A DNA stretch of 64,000 nt from Apium graveolens (lineage: Eukaryota; Streptophyta; Magnoliopsida; Apiales; Apiaceae). Shown here piece by piece: positions 33,099 to 45,077 of this stretch. Under the pieces are notes generated by a model that made no database searches, was not told the DNA's origin, and was given only the letters and a program-made list of their open reading frames with translations. How positions within the stretch are numbered: the stretch's first letter is position 1; each line of letters starts with the position of its first letter. The stretch spans positions 1-64,000 of the forward strand of contig NW_027418184.1 in NCBI RefSeq assembly GCF_009905375.1, in the 5' to 3' direction. The position numbers were made by a program, and so were the translations under genes.

Positions 33099-36000
33099 CT
33101 ATTTCATTGATGGTCTGGATTTCTTCCCAAGCCTCCTGTTGTTCTCTTCTATTTGATTCTGGAGTTGTCTGTGGAATTCAAGTTCATCAGCTTCAGATAA
33201 ATCCAACATATCTTGCATTTCTAAAAGAGTCTCATTGCTAGAGATACTCAGTTGGTCATCCAGTCTGAAGAATCTTCTAACTCCCTTATCATCCATGAAT
33301 TCCATCAGCCAATAAGGCCTCAAATGCACTCTCTTTCTTGTGAAGGGAATAGATAGAGTTTTTGGAAGTGCATCTTTGGCTCTATTACTCCTTAGCTCCT
33401 CTATTTTCTTTAGGACTATTCTCCTTACAGTCATATTGAATCCAAAGTTCTTCTTGAAGGATGAATAGACCTTTATCAGTACAGATTGGCTTTCTTGAAG
33501 AATCCTGTGAAGTGGCCATGTGATCTCTTTCCCTCCCTTGTACTTGAACACTAGCCTTTCAGGAAGATGTCTGTAAGCATCAATCCCTCTTACTTCTTCC
33601 AATTCTTCCAAGTAGAGGTTTATTTCGGAGAACTCCTTGATGTCACATATGTATAAGAGATCTTCCTTGTTGACTGTGGGTTGAGATTTGGTTAGGGTCT
33701 TGGATCTAAGAGTCACAAGCTTCACTTTCTTGATTGCTCTAGGCTTTGTTTTCTTTGGCTTGTTGAAGATAGGAAAGTTTAGTTCAGGAATTGGCAAACT
33801 ATCCCAGTCTACTAGCTCATCCTTTGGAATTATGGGCTCACCATGAATATTCCTAGTTGGATCCACCACCTTGAATTCTTCAAATACCACTGAGGGTTTT
33901 AATGTCTGATTTAAAGTTGTAGACTTTTTGGGAATATAGTCTTCTATTTTATAATCACTAAAGTCCAATTTTCTCTTGATTCTTTGCTTGTACCTTGGTT
34001 TCTTTATCTGTTGGGGTTCCTGTTGCATTTTCTGATCTTGAGGTTCAGCAATCACATATGGTTGTGCAGAAATCTTAATTGTAGTCTTCACATCTTGAAA
34101 TTTGGCCAAGATAGCAGCTTGCTCCTTCTTTTGTTTGAGTTTCTTAGCATCTAAGGCAGCTTGCTTCTTTTCGTGCCTGATTCTTTCCTTCTCTTCCTTT
34201 TTAGCTTCTACAAACTGAGGGTGTCCAACCACCATACGGATTTCCTTACCATTTATGTAGATTTTGGAAATCCTTTTTTTAAGTGTTGAATCAGTTGAAT
34301 CAGCTGGATCTTTGAAAAATGCAATTGACCTAGCCAATAGCTTCTTCTCATCTGGCCTAGGTGTCTCATACACAGTATCCATAGAATTTTTGTCTGAGAA
34401 CTTTGAGTAGTTTCTTTTAGGCTTTAAGACCAGATTTGCCTTTAGAGACTTTATACAAGAAGTTTGACCCTTTTCAAGATAATTCAAACTCATCTCATTC
34501 ACAGAAATCTGCTTGATTTGAAAGTGATGATTAAAGACTTTGTCTGGTTTCTGAATTGGCCCAAATTTCTGTTGAATTTCTGTATCTATTTTCCTCCACT
34601 TATCATCTAATTCCTTCTCCACAGCTGCAACATCAAGCATCTTGGGAATTGTCTTTGACTCAAGCTTAGCAGCTGCTATTTGGATCAGATCAATGCTGTC
34701 CAATACTGGTGGCTTTGGCAGAGTAATTTCTGAAATAATTACTTGGCTGATTTGAACATTTACCACATGTTCCCCCTCACTAGTTGGTTCTGCTTGACTG
34801 TCTTGAGTTAATGATTTATCCCCCTTTTTGTTATCATCAAATAAATTGGAGGTAGAAGATTGTGCAACAACCAACCTTTGGAGCAATTGAGTTTGCTGTG
34901 CTTGATGAAGATGGATAGTTGTTAAAGAGACTTCCATTGCAGTCAGCCTTGTATCCAGGGAATCCACTTTAGTGGCAAGATCAGAATTCTTCCTTAGATG
35001 TCTCTTAATGTCAAGCATTGTTGCATCTGGAAGTTTAGCATCCAATATTTTAGAGAGATCCTTCTTCACTTGATCAATCTCAGTTTTGATAGAAGTGACA
35101 TCTTGATTATGTTGAAGACCCTGGATTTGATGTAATTGTAGAGAATTGAGATGTGCCTGTAAGAGCTTCCTGGTGCTAGCATTTGTTGTGGCTTGAAGAG
35201 CATTATGTGTTTCTTAGATTTGATGGATGAGAGTGGTTTTGAAGTGTTGAATATCGCAGTCCTTGGATAATGCCTATGATGGCATGCCAGATCTAGAGCT
35301 GGTGCCTGCTTCTCCCCCTATGCCCTTGAGCTCTTCACTATCATCACCATCATCTCCAAATAAATCTGCAGATTCACCAGTACTATAGTCAACCTCATCA
35401 TCAGCTCTAGGTGGCATGGATGTGATGGCATCCTTTGCTCTTTGCATAGATTGAGTGGTGTGCACTAAGTTGAGCATCCTTTCAGCCTCCTCATTGTCCT
35501 GTCCAGCTAGAATTTGATAAGATGGAACAGGATGATTAAATGTCTCAGCATCCAAGGGGAAAGATTCTATGACAGTTTTATATATTTACTGAGATAGTTT
35601 CCCCCTTTCTGCATCACTGACATTCATCGACTCACTAGCAATGGTGTCCATCCTTATCTCTCCAGTACCTGCATTTCTCTCTTGTTCTCTCTGTTTTTGC
35701 ATCAAGGGCTCCCCTTGGCTACCCACTCTCACACCCTCACCTTCACCATCTAAGATATGACTCCCCTCACTCACTTTTTCCAGACCTAAAGAAATGGTCT
35801 GCATTGGTTCACTCATTTTCTCTCCTTTTGCCTGGGAGCAACTCAACCTTTCACTCAATTCACTCCCTGCCCTCATCCCTAAGAGTGATTGTACTACCAC
35901 TAAGTCATCTGCACTTGTGATAATTGTAGGAATTTGAAGTTGAGCAGAGACTCCCGATGGATGAGGAATATCCGTCGAGATAGTAGTTTGGCTAGCCGAC

Positions 36001-37685
36001 GGATGACTGCGGTTAGACACATCCGTCGGGATTCAATCACTACTCGACAGATAAAGAATATCCACCAGGATAAAAGAAGTGAATGAGTTTGGAGTGGAGA
36101 GTATTGTAGACTCTGTCCATATTGATGAAAATTTGGGCATAGATGTCTCAATAGACTCAGAAAGAATTGGCAAGTGAGCCAACAAATCATCTAAAAGATG
36201 ATGCTCACTTGCTTAGATTTTTGGCTTCTCCAATAGAGTTAAAGATGGAGAATTTGGAAGTGATGTATGAATCATGTCTACATCCAGTGAGTGTGTGGGT
36301 GAATTTGGTGTTTCAGGTGCTTCAATTATTAATAATTTTGGCTGTGACTCTACATTTATTGGAGCCACATCAATCTGACTTTGAGAAGGTACACTGACTG
36401 GGTCTTTAGCACCATTTTTCACTGTGTGTGTTCCCTGTGCATCCCCAAGGGTTTTAGATCTTTTCTTTCTGGAATAAGTCTGTGTTGAACTTGTGTCCCT
36501 AGCCCTCTTGGTCTGTGCTCCTGGTTGGGAGCTTGTTTCAATGGTGACATCCTTTTAGAAGGATGAAACTAGAATTGAGCTAATATCCTTATTAACAACC
36601 ACAGTTTGTTGGGAAATTGTGGTGTGGCTAGGATTAGGTACACTAATCTCACCAGCCTTATCCTTAGGGCTTCTTTAATTTTCACCATGTCCCTCACCTG
36701 GCTCACTCTCCTTCACACTCCCCTCTTTGTGTTTAGTAGATTTTGTAACTGATTTCTTTTGAAAGAAACCAGAGGGGGCTTTCTTAGCTTTGGATTTAGG
36801 AATTGTTGTTTTGGTAGCTTGGGTAGGCATCTGTTGGGTCATTGACATAGATGCCATAACTACACTTGAAGGCAAAGAAATGTGCGAGGTTGGAAGATTG
36901 GAGATAGTGGTGCTTACCTCACTTACCTGAGCCCCCCCATGATTGGAAAGTAAATGAGGGGCACCTCTTTATGGTGACTTGCCCTGTTGAGATCAGCAAT
37001 GACTCTCCTTTCATGAACCCAAGAATTCAGTTTGTTGGTTGGGTTCTCAAAAAAATGTTCTAAAAAAGATGTTTAGCAAGCATCATAAAGAATCTAGCAT
37101 AATAGACACTTTTACCTCTTTTATTAAGTTCTCCTAACTTATAACCTAACTCAAACATGATCAAGTCACTAAAGTTAAAGTACTTATCAGTAAGTAGCAT
37201 ATAAAGCATGTTAAGCATGGAAATGTTAACAGAATCAAAATTACTTATTTTACCAGAAAATATCTTAGTCACAACATCACCTAGATAGCTCCATTCCTTT
37301 CTAAGAACTAGCCTCCTAATCTCACTTGACTTAGAAGTTGAAAGTGCATAGCCCATAGAATTTGTTAACTATATCAGTATCTGTATGTGGGATAGTAGAG
37401 GTGTTATCTGGAATTCTAAAGTATGCTTTGATAATGTCACTATTAATGCAAAACTGCTTACCTTTAAGAGTGAAAGTTATGGTCTTGTCAGTAGTTGTAC
37501 ACGGCAGTTATCCATATCTCCTCCACAACTTCACAGTAGATTGTGGGTGATTCCAGCATAGCATAACTGAGTTTACAGCTCTTCCTAAAGTCCATCATCT
37601 TGTGAAAGTCTCCAGACTGTGGAATCTCCTTGTTCACAAGAGCTACAAAGTTGTTCTTTTCATACATAAATCCAGATTGAGACAT
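33099..37685 (-). pseudogene. SIRE-B extra 3' protein, broken (about 1,500 codons)
   Basis: Begins MSQSGFMYEKNNF at 37685. Pieces 37685-37488 and 37356-37060 carry the N-terminal domain shared with SIRE-A (MGYALS, RKEWSYLGD, SNFDSVNIS, SVYYARFF). Pieces at 36875-36675, 36422-36213, 36020-35586 and 35555-35274 are Ser/Thr/Pro-rich linkers. The final open 656-codon frame (35069-33099) starts with a coiled-coil-like region (LATKVDSLDTRLTAMEVSL), then a Lys-rich middle (KKEEKERIRHEKKQAALDAKK) and a C-terminal basic/helical region. Several stops and frameshifts separate the pieces. The function is unknown. No membrane helix or signal peptide is convincing in the shared part, which argues against an envelope. 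The similarity to SIRE-A shows this is an inherited part of the lineage. Confidence 0.75.
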
Positions 37686-37811
37686 GATTTTGACTACTGG
37701 TGCCACTGTTAGAGAATAAGAAATTTGTAGAGAGAATATTTGCTTTGGAGAAGAAAGGAAGTTAGAGAAATTGATTTGAGAATGATAAAATAATAGAATG
37801 AAAATGAATTC

Positions 37812-37821
37812 TACTTTTATA
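37812..37821 (-). promoter_or_regulatory. Internal TATA box upstream of the SIRE-B extra ORF
   Basis: The minus strand reads GTATAAAAGTAG about 130 bp upstream of the ATG at 37685, followed by a CT-rich leader (CTAACTTCCTTTCTTCTCC). The arrangement parallels SIRE-A. Motif and spacing are seen; promoter function is inferred. Confidence 0.5.
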
Positions 37822-37885
37822 CTATCTCCGAAATAAACTGTCAAAAATAATAAAGTGAAATAAAGTAACCAATGAAAATAGCCCA

Positions 37886-38230
37886 AAATAGCCGTTTAAA
37901 AATAACTAAACTGTAAAAATTCTGTCACTTATCCGTCGTGTTATACTTACAAACTGTAACTATACCCGATGGATAACGTTCAGAGTTTTAACGGCTAAGA
38001 TTGAGACAATTCGACGGATGAGAATAAAACAATTATCCGCCGGGTTATAAAATAATCCAGAAAAGTAATTGATTTTTATTAACAAATAATATTCCGACAG
38101 ATGATCAAACTCGATGGATAATGAGCATCCGTCGGGATGTAAATTTTAACTTAGCCAAAATTTCATCCAAAATAGAAAAATCAATTAAGTTTCTGTCTAC
38201 ATTATAACTTGCAAAAATATCTGAAATTAT
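37886..38230 (-). other. SIRE-B spacer with ATCCGTCGGG-type motifs
   Basis: Non-coding stretch between pol and the extra frame. It holds about seven variants of the family motif in both orientations (for example near 37929, 37963, 38011, 38035, 38092, 38109 and 38126). Confidence 0.65.
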
Positions 38231-40241
38231 TCAAGAATAATTAAGCATACCTAACTCACTTACCAACCTTAAAAAGGTGGATTCATCAAATGGCTTGGTA
38301 AATATATCTGCAAGCTGCTTTTCACTAGGAACAAAATGAAGTTCCACAGTACCATTCATCACATGTTCCCTAATGAAGTGGTACTTGATGTCTATATGCT
38401 TTATTCTTGAATGCTGTACTGGATTTTCAATGATGGAAATTGCACTTGTGTTATCACAAAAAATGGGAATTCTATCCACTTGTAGACCATAGTCCAACAA
38501 TTGGTTTTTCATCCACAAAAACTGTGCACAACAACTACCAGCAACAATATATTCAACTTCAGCTGTAGAAGTAGAAACTGTATTTTGCTTTTTACTGAAC
38601 CGGGACACAAGCTTGTTCCCTAGAAATTGACAGGTTCCTGTTGTACTTTTTCTGTCTATTTTACAACTTGCATAATCTACATCTGCATAACCAATTATAT
38701 CAAAACCAGAATCTCTAGGGTACCAAATGCCAAGTTTTGGTGTTCCCTTGAGATATCTGAAAATTCTCTTAATAGCTACTAAGTGAGATTCTCTAGGATC
38801 AGCCTGAAATCTGGAACAAAGACAAGTAGCAAACATTATATCTCGCCTACTAGCTGTTAAGTACAGAAGTGAGCCAATCAAGCCCCTATAGCTTGAAATA
38901 TCCACAAACTTTTCAGTAGTGTTTAATTCAATCTTAGTTGCAGTGGCCATGGGAATTTTTGCAGATGTGCAATCCATTAGATCAAACTTCTTTAAAAGAT
39001 CATGAATATATTTAGTTTGACTAATAAATATTCCATCACTAACTTGCTTAACTTGTAAACCAAGAAAGTAAGTTAGTTCTCCCATCATGCTCATTTCATA
39101 CTTGCTTTGCATAATTTGGAATTTTTTTTGTAAAGTTTTTCATCTATAGAGCCAAATATAATATTATCTACATAGATTTGAACAAGTATACTAGAGCCGT
39201 TAACATTTGTAAAGAATAAAATTTTATCAACAGTACCTCTTGTGAAGTGATTTTCCAAAAGAAACTTTGATAAAGTGTCATACCAGGCTCTAAGTGCTTG
39301 CTTCAGTCCATAAAGTGCTTTCAAGAAATAATAGACATATTCTGGAAAATTTGGATCTTTAAAACCAGGAGGTTGAATGACATAGACTTCCTCCTCCAAA
39401 TCTCCATTTAGAAAGGCACTTTTGACATCCATTTGATAGACCTTGAAGTTGGCATGAGCTGCATAGGCTAAGAAAATTCTGATGGCTTCAAGTCTTGCAA
39501 CAGGAGCAAAAGTTTCATCAAAATCTATTCCTTCTTGTTGGCAGTAGTCCTTAGCAACCAATCTAGCTTTGTTCCTGACCACTATGCCATTTTCATCCAT
39601 CTTATTTCTGAATACCCACTTGGTGTCAATTGGATCCTTCCTTTAGGTTTGGGTACTAGCTTCCATACCTTGTTCCTTTCAAATTAGTTTAGCTCCTTCT
39701 ACATAGCTAAAATCCAATCAGGATCAAACAAAGCTTCTTCTACCTTCTTTGGTTCTTCCTTAGATAGGAAGCTGCTATATAGACATTCTTATTGAGTTGC
39801 TCTCCTTGTTTGAACTCTAGAAGATGCATCACCAATGATGAGCTCAAAAGGGTGATTTTTAGTCCATTTTCTTTGTTGAGGTAGATTAGCTCTAGATGAA
39901 GAGGCCTCATTGTTGTCTTGATGTGTGACTGAGTTTTGATTATGATAAACTCCCCCTGAGTTTGTGAATCTTTGATTTGAGAAAGGGGAATTTTCTATAG
40001 GTGATCTATTCTGACTTTCAGCTTCTCTTGATATTCCGACGGATGATGCACTTTGTGTCCCGACGGATGAAGCTGATTGTCTCCCGGCGTATAAGGCAGA
40101 TTGTCTCCCATCGGATGAAGCATTTTGTAACTCAACAGATGTTGAATTATGTGCTTCATTAGTTGTAGTTTTTTCTGCAATATCCTTAGTCATTGTTTCT
40201 TGATCACTTTCATCATCACTATCATTACTAATCATCTCCAC
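38231..40241 (-). pseudogene. SIRE-B reverse transcriptase and RNase H, inactivated
   Basis: The fragments encode the copia RT ([46 protein letters not shown]) and RNase H (YADVDYASCKIDRKSTTG, STAEVEYIVAGSCCAQ, CDNTSAISI). The catalytic motif reads YVDNIIFGS near 39170 instead of YVDD, so the second catalytic Asp is lost. A frameshift near 39100 splits RT from the thumb/RNase H part, and further breaks lie at 39600-39790. Upstream (39789-40241) is a Ser/Gln-rich linker with repeated S-S-V/D-G units produced by the family DNA motif. Confidence 0.9.
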
Positions 40242-40271
40242 ATTATCAAACTTGAGGCTTTCATATAAATC

Positions 40272-41576
40272 TCAATCTTGCAGTCCTTCAATCTTTTTAT
40301 CATCAAACACAACATGTATTGATTCCATAACAATGCTGGTTCTTAGATTGTAGACTCTATATGCTTTTCCCACAACATATCCAACAAAAATTCCTTCATC
40401 TGCTTTAGCATCAAACTTCCCATGTTGATCAGTTTGATTCCTTAAGATATAACATTTACAGCCAAAGACATGAAGAAAATTTAGAGTTGGCTTCCTATTC
40501 TTGAATAATTGGTAGGGTGTCATGCACTTTGCTTGATTAACAAAAAAGATATTCTGAGTGTAGCAGGCAGTATTCAGAGCTTCAGCCCAAAAGTATGTTG
40601 GTAACTTTAATTCTTCAAGCATTGTCCTTGTAGCTTCAATAAGAGATTAGTTCTTCCTTTCCACTACTCCATTTTGCCATGGAGTTCTTGCTGCAGAAAA
40701 CTCATGCACAATCCCATTCTCTTCACAAAATGATCTCATCACAGAATTCTTGAACTCAGTTTCATTGCCACTCCTGATTCTTCTTACTTTAAAGTCAGGA
40801 TGATTGTTGACTTGCCTTATCTGATTGATGTTGATTTCACTAGCTTCATCTTTAGACTTTAGGAAATATGTCCAAGAGAACTTTGAGAAATCATCCACAA
40901 TTACTAGGCAAAATCTTTTTCTTGAGATGGACAACACATTGACTGGTCCAAACAAATCCATGTGAAGCAATTGCAAAGGTTCTTTAATTGTTGAATCAAG
41001 CTTCTTCTTGAATGATGCTTTGATCTGCTTTCCCTTTTGGCAGGAATCCCACAATCCATCCTTAATAAACTCCACTTGAGGACGACCTCTAACCAGTTCT
41101 TTCTTGACAAGCTCATTCATGGTCTTGAAGTTTAGATGGGATAGCTTCTTGTGCCATATCCAACTTTCATCTTGACTTGCTTTACTGAGAAGATAAGTGA
41201 CAGATTCTGCATTTGATGAGTTGAAGTCAGCTAGATACACATTCCCTTTTCTCACTCCAGTGAGAACCACTTTGTTGCTCTTTTTGTTTGTCACAACATA
41301 GGCTTCTGAATTGAAGGTTACTGAGTTGCCCTTATCACAAAGCTGGCTGATACTCAACAAATTATGCTTGAGACCATTCACTAGGGCAACCTCTTCAATG
41401 ATGACATTATCTTTTGAAATCAAGCCATATCCCACAGTATAACCCTTGCTGTCATCTCCAAAAGTAATACTTGGGCCATATCTTTCCTTGAACTCAGTGA
41501 GCAGGATAGAATCTCCAGTCATGTGCCTTGAGCAACCATTATCCAGATACCAAAGATTCTTTTTGTTTTCATGCAC
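40272..41576 (-). pseudogene. SIRE-B protease and integrase, inactivated
   Basis: Protease reads WYLDNGCSRHMTG (D-N-G where D-S-G is usual). The integrase zinc finger is WHKKLSHLN and CDSCQ, and the DDE region starts LHMDLFGPVNV. The second catalytic Asp block reads RSGNETEFKN instead of the RSDNGTEFKN seen in SIRE-A, so the Asp is Gly. The third block WQNGVVERKN keeps its Glu. A stop at 40647-40649 separates this from the C-terminal part (40622-40272: LEELKLPTYFWAEAL, VFGCKCYIL). Confidence 0.9.
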
Positions 41577-41590
41577 ACATCAAAATCAAA

Positions 41591-43985
41591 TCAAGTTGAT
41601 TTTGGTACCCAAGTTTCCTTGGAACCTGCTTTGTTAGCTTTCTTCTTTGGTTTCTTAGGTTTTATCTCATTTGACTTGGGAATTTCTGATTCATCCTTAG
41701 TCATCTGAGTTGGACCTTTGAAACCAGTCATTAAAATAGAATTATCATGCACATTTTGATTAACAGGAAAAGGCATGCTATTTGCAAACATGTTATTCCA
41801 GTAAGGCATGTTAAATGGTATTTGAGGCATAATAAATACAGCATAATAAGGATTAGGTGCAAATAGCATATTAGCAAATTGTGCATTCATATTCTGAGCC
41901 GATATAGCATTCATAGGCATGGTAGGCATGGCAGTCATATTGAAAAAAGAAGAGGGTGTAGACATAAGAGTAGGCATGGCAAGTTTGCAATTAAGAGACA
42001 AATTATTACACTACCACAGTTAACAAAAATTTTTCTTGGAGCATATTTATCAAGTGTGTAGTTGTTATGTTTGTTAATTCCTACTTTCCCATTTTTATTG
42101 TTTTTTCTTTTGGCTTCTGTTTTAACCTTAATATTTTCTAATCTGACATTCAATTGCTTGATGGACAGATGACCAACATTAATTTCTTTTCCTTCCTGAC
42201 TTGACTTGATTCTCCTGGAATAAAGTTTTTAGAAACTGATCCATATTTATCATTTAACTTAGCTAGCTTAGCTTTTTTAACTGGTTTACTCATAGCCGAC
42301 AGATATGGCTCCTTGTCACTCGACATATAATCTTTTTGATTATCTGACGGATGATTTTCATCATCCGTCGAGTCCACATCTGTAAGAAATCCTTCAACCA
42401 AATTGGACTCAAGCTTCTATTTACTCTTCTTCCAGGCTGCATCACAAAATGACTCAATACCTTGAACTTTAGTGATTTGAGTATGGACATCTCTAGATGA
42501 TTTCCATGCCTTAATCACTTCTTGTTCTCGTTCAAGCTGCTTCTTTAAAATCTCTTCTTTCTTCAAGAACTCAGTTAATTCATTCTTAGCAATCTGACAC
42601 TCAATTCTCAATTTCTCAAATTCAATGAACTGAGATTCTAGCACATTATTCCTCTTACTTAAAAACAAGTTGTTTTCTTTAATTTTAGCATTTTACTTAG
42701 TGAGGGACTTAAGTGTAACACGCGGGTGATATAATTCTGTGGACATGTCATTTATTGCATCATTACACTCAGCTTTAGATAACTGTGCTAGGTTAGTGGT
42801 GATTACCTGATTGCTTGAAGAACTTATTTCTGTTTCATCAGATTTGTCCATTAGGGCTAGATTGACATAGCTTGTTTCTTTATCTTCATCCATTCCATCT
42901 GCAGCCCAATCATTCTCCTGTGTGATGAAAGCCCTTTCCTTTTGTTTGAGCAACTCAAAGTATTTCTGTTTATAATCAACAGGCTCAAACTTTTTTTGCT
43001 AGAATCAGACTTTCTACAATCACTGGCAAAATGCCTTGCCAAGCCACATTTGAAACATTTGAATTTGGATTTATCCACCATGTTTCTATTTGGCTTGGCT
43101 GCTCCAAAATTCTTTTTAAATTTGAGCTTGGAAAATCTTCAAGATAGGAATGCTAGATGTTCATCAATATCATCCATGTCATCTTGGCTCAAGCGATCTT
43201 CATTTTCAGTTACCAGCCCTTACCCTTGCTTTCACAGACCTTTGATGTTGACTCAACAGCTTCTACCTTCATCTCTTTCTCCTTCTCTAACTCAGCAACC
43301 AGTGCTATGGACCCTCCTTTCTTCCTTCTAACCTCCATCATCTCATCTTGCTCTATTTCAAGCTCATAAGTTTTTTAGATGCCATACAGTCTCTCCAAGG
43401 TGAACTCCTTGTAATCCTGAGAATATCTCAATGAGACTGTCATTGGCTTCCACTCTTTTGGAAGAGATCTAAGGAACTTGAGGTTAGAGTCTTTTGTTTG
43501 ATAGACTCTTCCATGCAACTTCAGAGCATTTAGTAGCTTTTTAAATCTACTAAAATTATCAGTGAGAGACTCACTTTCTTCACAGTGGAAATGCTCATAT
43601 TGCTGAATCAGTAGCTATATCTTGTCCTCCCTTACTTGCTCCGTACGATCATAAATAATCTGGATTGTGTCCCAAACCTCTTTGGCTGTTTTACAATTAA
43701 TGATGTTATCAAACATATCACCATCAACTCCATTGAACAATATGTTCATGGCCTTCTTATCTTTCATGACTTGCTCAATATCAGGGTCTGACCATTCATG
43801 CCTAGGTTTGAGAACAGATGGTTCATTGCCAGTTGCAGCTCTCATTGGTACACGAGGACCTCTCTCTATGCAATCCACATAGGCCTCATCTTGGAAAGAA
43901 CATATAGGTGCATTTTCACCTTCTAGTGGTGATAATTATCTTTGTCCAGAAATGGAATTTTGACTCCAACATCCTTCTTGTTCAT
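41591..43985 (-). pseudogene. SIRE-B gag, broken
   Basis: Pieces in several frames: a capsid-type N-terminal part (43878-43615; NCKTAKEVWDTIQ, then QYEHFHCEESESLTDN), KTYELEIEQ beyond a stop near 43376, a CCHC knuckle (CFKCGLARHFASDC, near 43060), coiled-coil Lys/Glu segments (42668-42417), and a Met/Asn/Pro-rich tail (42001-41591) ending WVPKST. A last zinc-knuckle-like Cys is near 42030. The protein is clearly diverged from the gag of SIRE-A. At least six stops or frameshifts mean it cannot be expressed whole. Confidence 0.82.
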
Positions 43986-44029
43986 CTTATTGTTTGTTGT
44001 GATCTTTACATTCTTTGTACTTCAAGAGC

Positions 44030-44043
44030 TTGCTCTGATACCA
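44030..44043 (-). other. SIRE-B primer-binding site
   Basis: The minus strand reads TGGTATCAGAGCAA, complementary to initiator tRNA-Met, two bases inside the 5' LTR edge. Confidence 0.88.
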
Positions 44044-44045
44044 AT

Positions 44046-45077
44046 TGTTATTCCCTAACAATACAACAAGAATTATAGAAGGGGGGTTGAATTTAATTCT
44101 GGCTACTTTTTCAGATTTTAAAACAGTTCTAACTTGATAAATATAATAGTCTTTGATTAGCAGTTGTGCGGAATAAAAAGATGATAGAAATCAATACACT
44201 AAGTAATAAAAACAAAAGCTTTTAAAACTTTTTGGTGGATTTGAAAGTATCCACTATATATATATATCAAATGAGAACCCTGTGAAGCTTGAATTGCTCA
44301 CAGATGCTTACAAGTTTTAACAACTAAACTATAGAGAAATGCCTATAGGATATAGCTTGATGTGTTTCTCTGAAAATGTATCTGCTTAGTTAATTTCTCT
44401 ACTTGATATACTTGGTTTATATATCACCAAGTTTACATGATAATAAGACAAGATAATATAACAAAACATATCTAGTCTAACTCATGCTGCTTCACTACTC
44501 TATCCAGCATCTTTGAATATCTTCACAATTGCATGGAAATGGTAATGCTTCTTTGTTCTTAAATTTCTTCTTAACAGGCTGCCACATTCCTTTTGCAAAC
44601 ACCAGACATATATGACTGTGTTATCACTGTCAACAGCTATTTGAATTTGATCATCCGTCGGGTCTATGCTTGTCATCTGTCGGGAAGCTTTGTTGATCAT
44701 CCGTCGGGAGTCTTATAGATTATCCGTCAGGTGTCTATTTGTCACTTGACTCCATTTCACTTATATAGAATTACAAGACATCTCATATTTACAATTAAAT
44801 CAACCTATTCCGCATATCAATCTAGTAGTCAACATGACTTACAAATCCCTAAGCAATCTACTTGACTTATACATGTTGTTTGCAAAAATGTGCTACAGTT
44901 CTTATTATTACATAAGCTACTCACTCGATGGATGTTAATCTGTCATCCGTCGGGACTGTAAAGTTTATTCGTTGGGACTATATTAGATCATCCGTCGAGT
45001 GCTACAAAGTTCACTAAGTTAAATCTACTAAGGTGATTTGTTTAACTTATCATCAAGTTCACAACATATTTCTAACA
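44046..45077 (-). repeat. SIRE-B 5' LTR (1032 bp)
   Basis: Starts TGTTATTCCCTAACAATAC on the plus strand and ends TTTCTAACA. The same motif cluster as the 3' LTR is present, but three copies are mutated (CATCTGTCGGG near 44675, TATCCGTCAGG near 44718, TATTCGTTGGG near 44966), mostly by C/G to T/A changes at CpG. Confidence 0.93.

Larger units (their letters stand above)
31832..45077 (-). mobile_element. SIRE-B: complete but decayed 13.2 kb SIRE-lineage Ty1/copia element
   Basis: LTRs at 31832-32893 and 44046-45077 flank primer-binding site, gag, PR-INT, RT-RNaseH, a large extra 3' reading frame and a polypurine tract on the minus strand. Target duplication ATAAT is at 31827-31831 and 45078-45082. 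It has the same architecture as SIRE-A but is a different family: other LTRs, diverged proteins and a different dispersed motif (ATCCGTCGGG type). The LTRs differ visibly more than those of SIRE-A, and every gene carries stops or frameshifts, so it is older and inactive. Confidence 0.94.
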
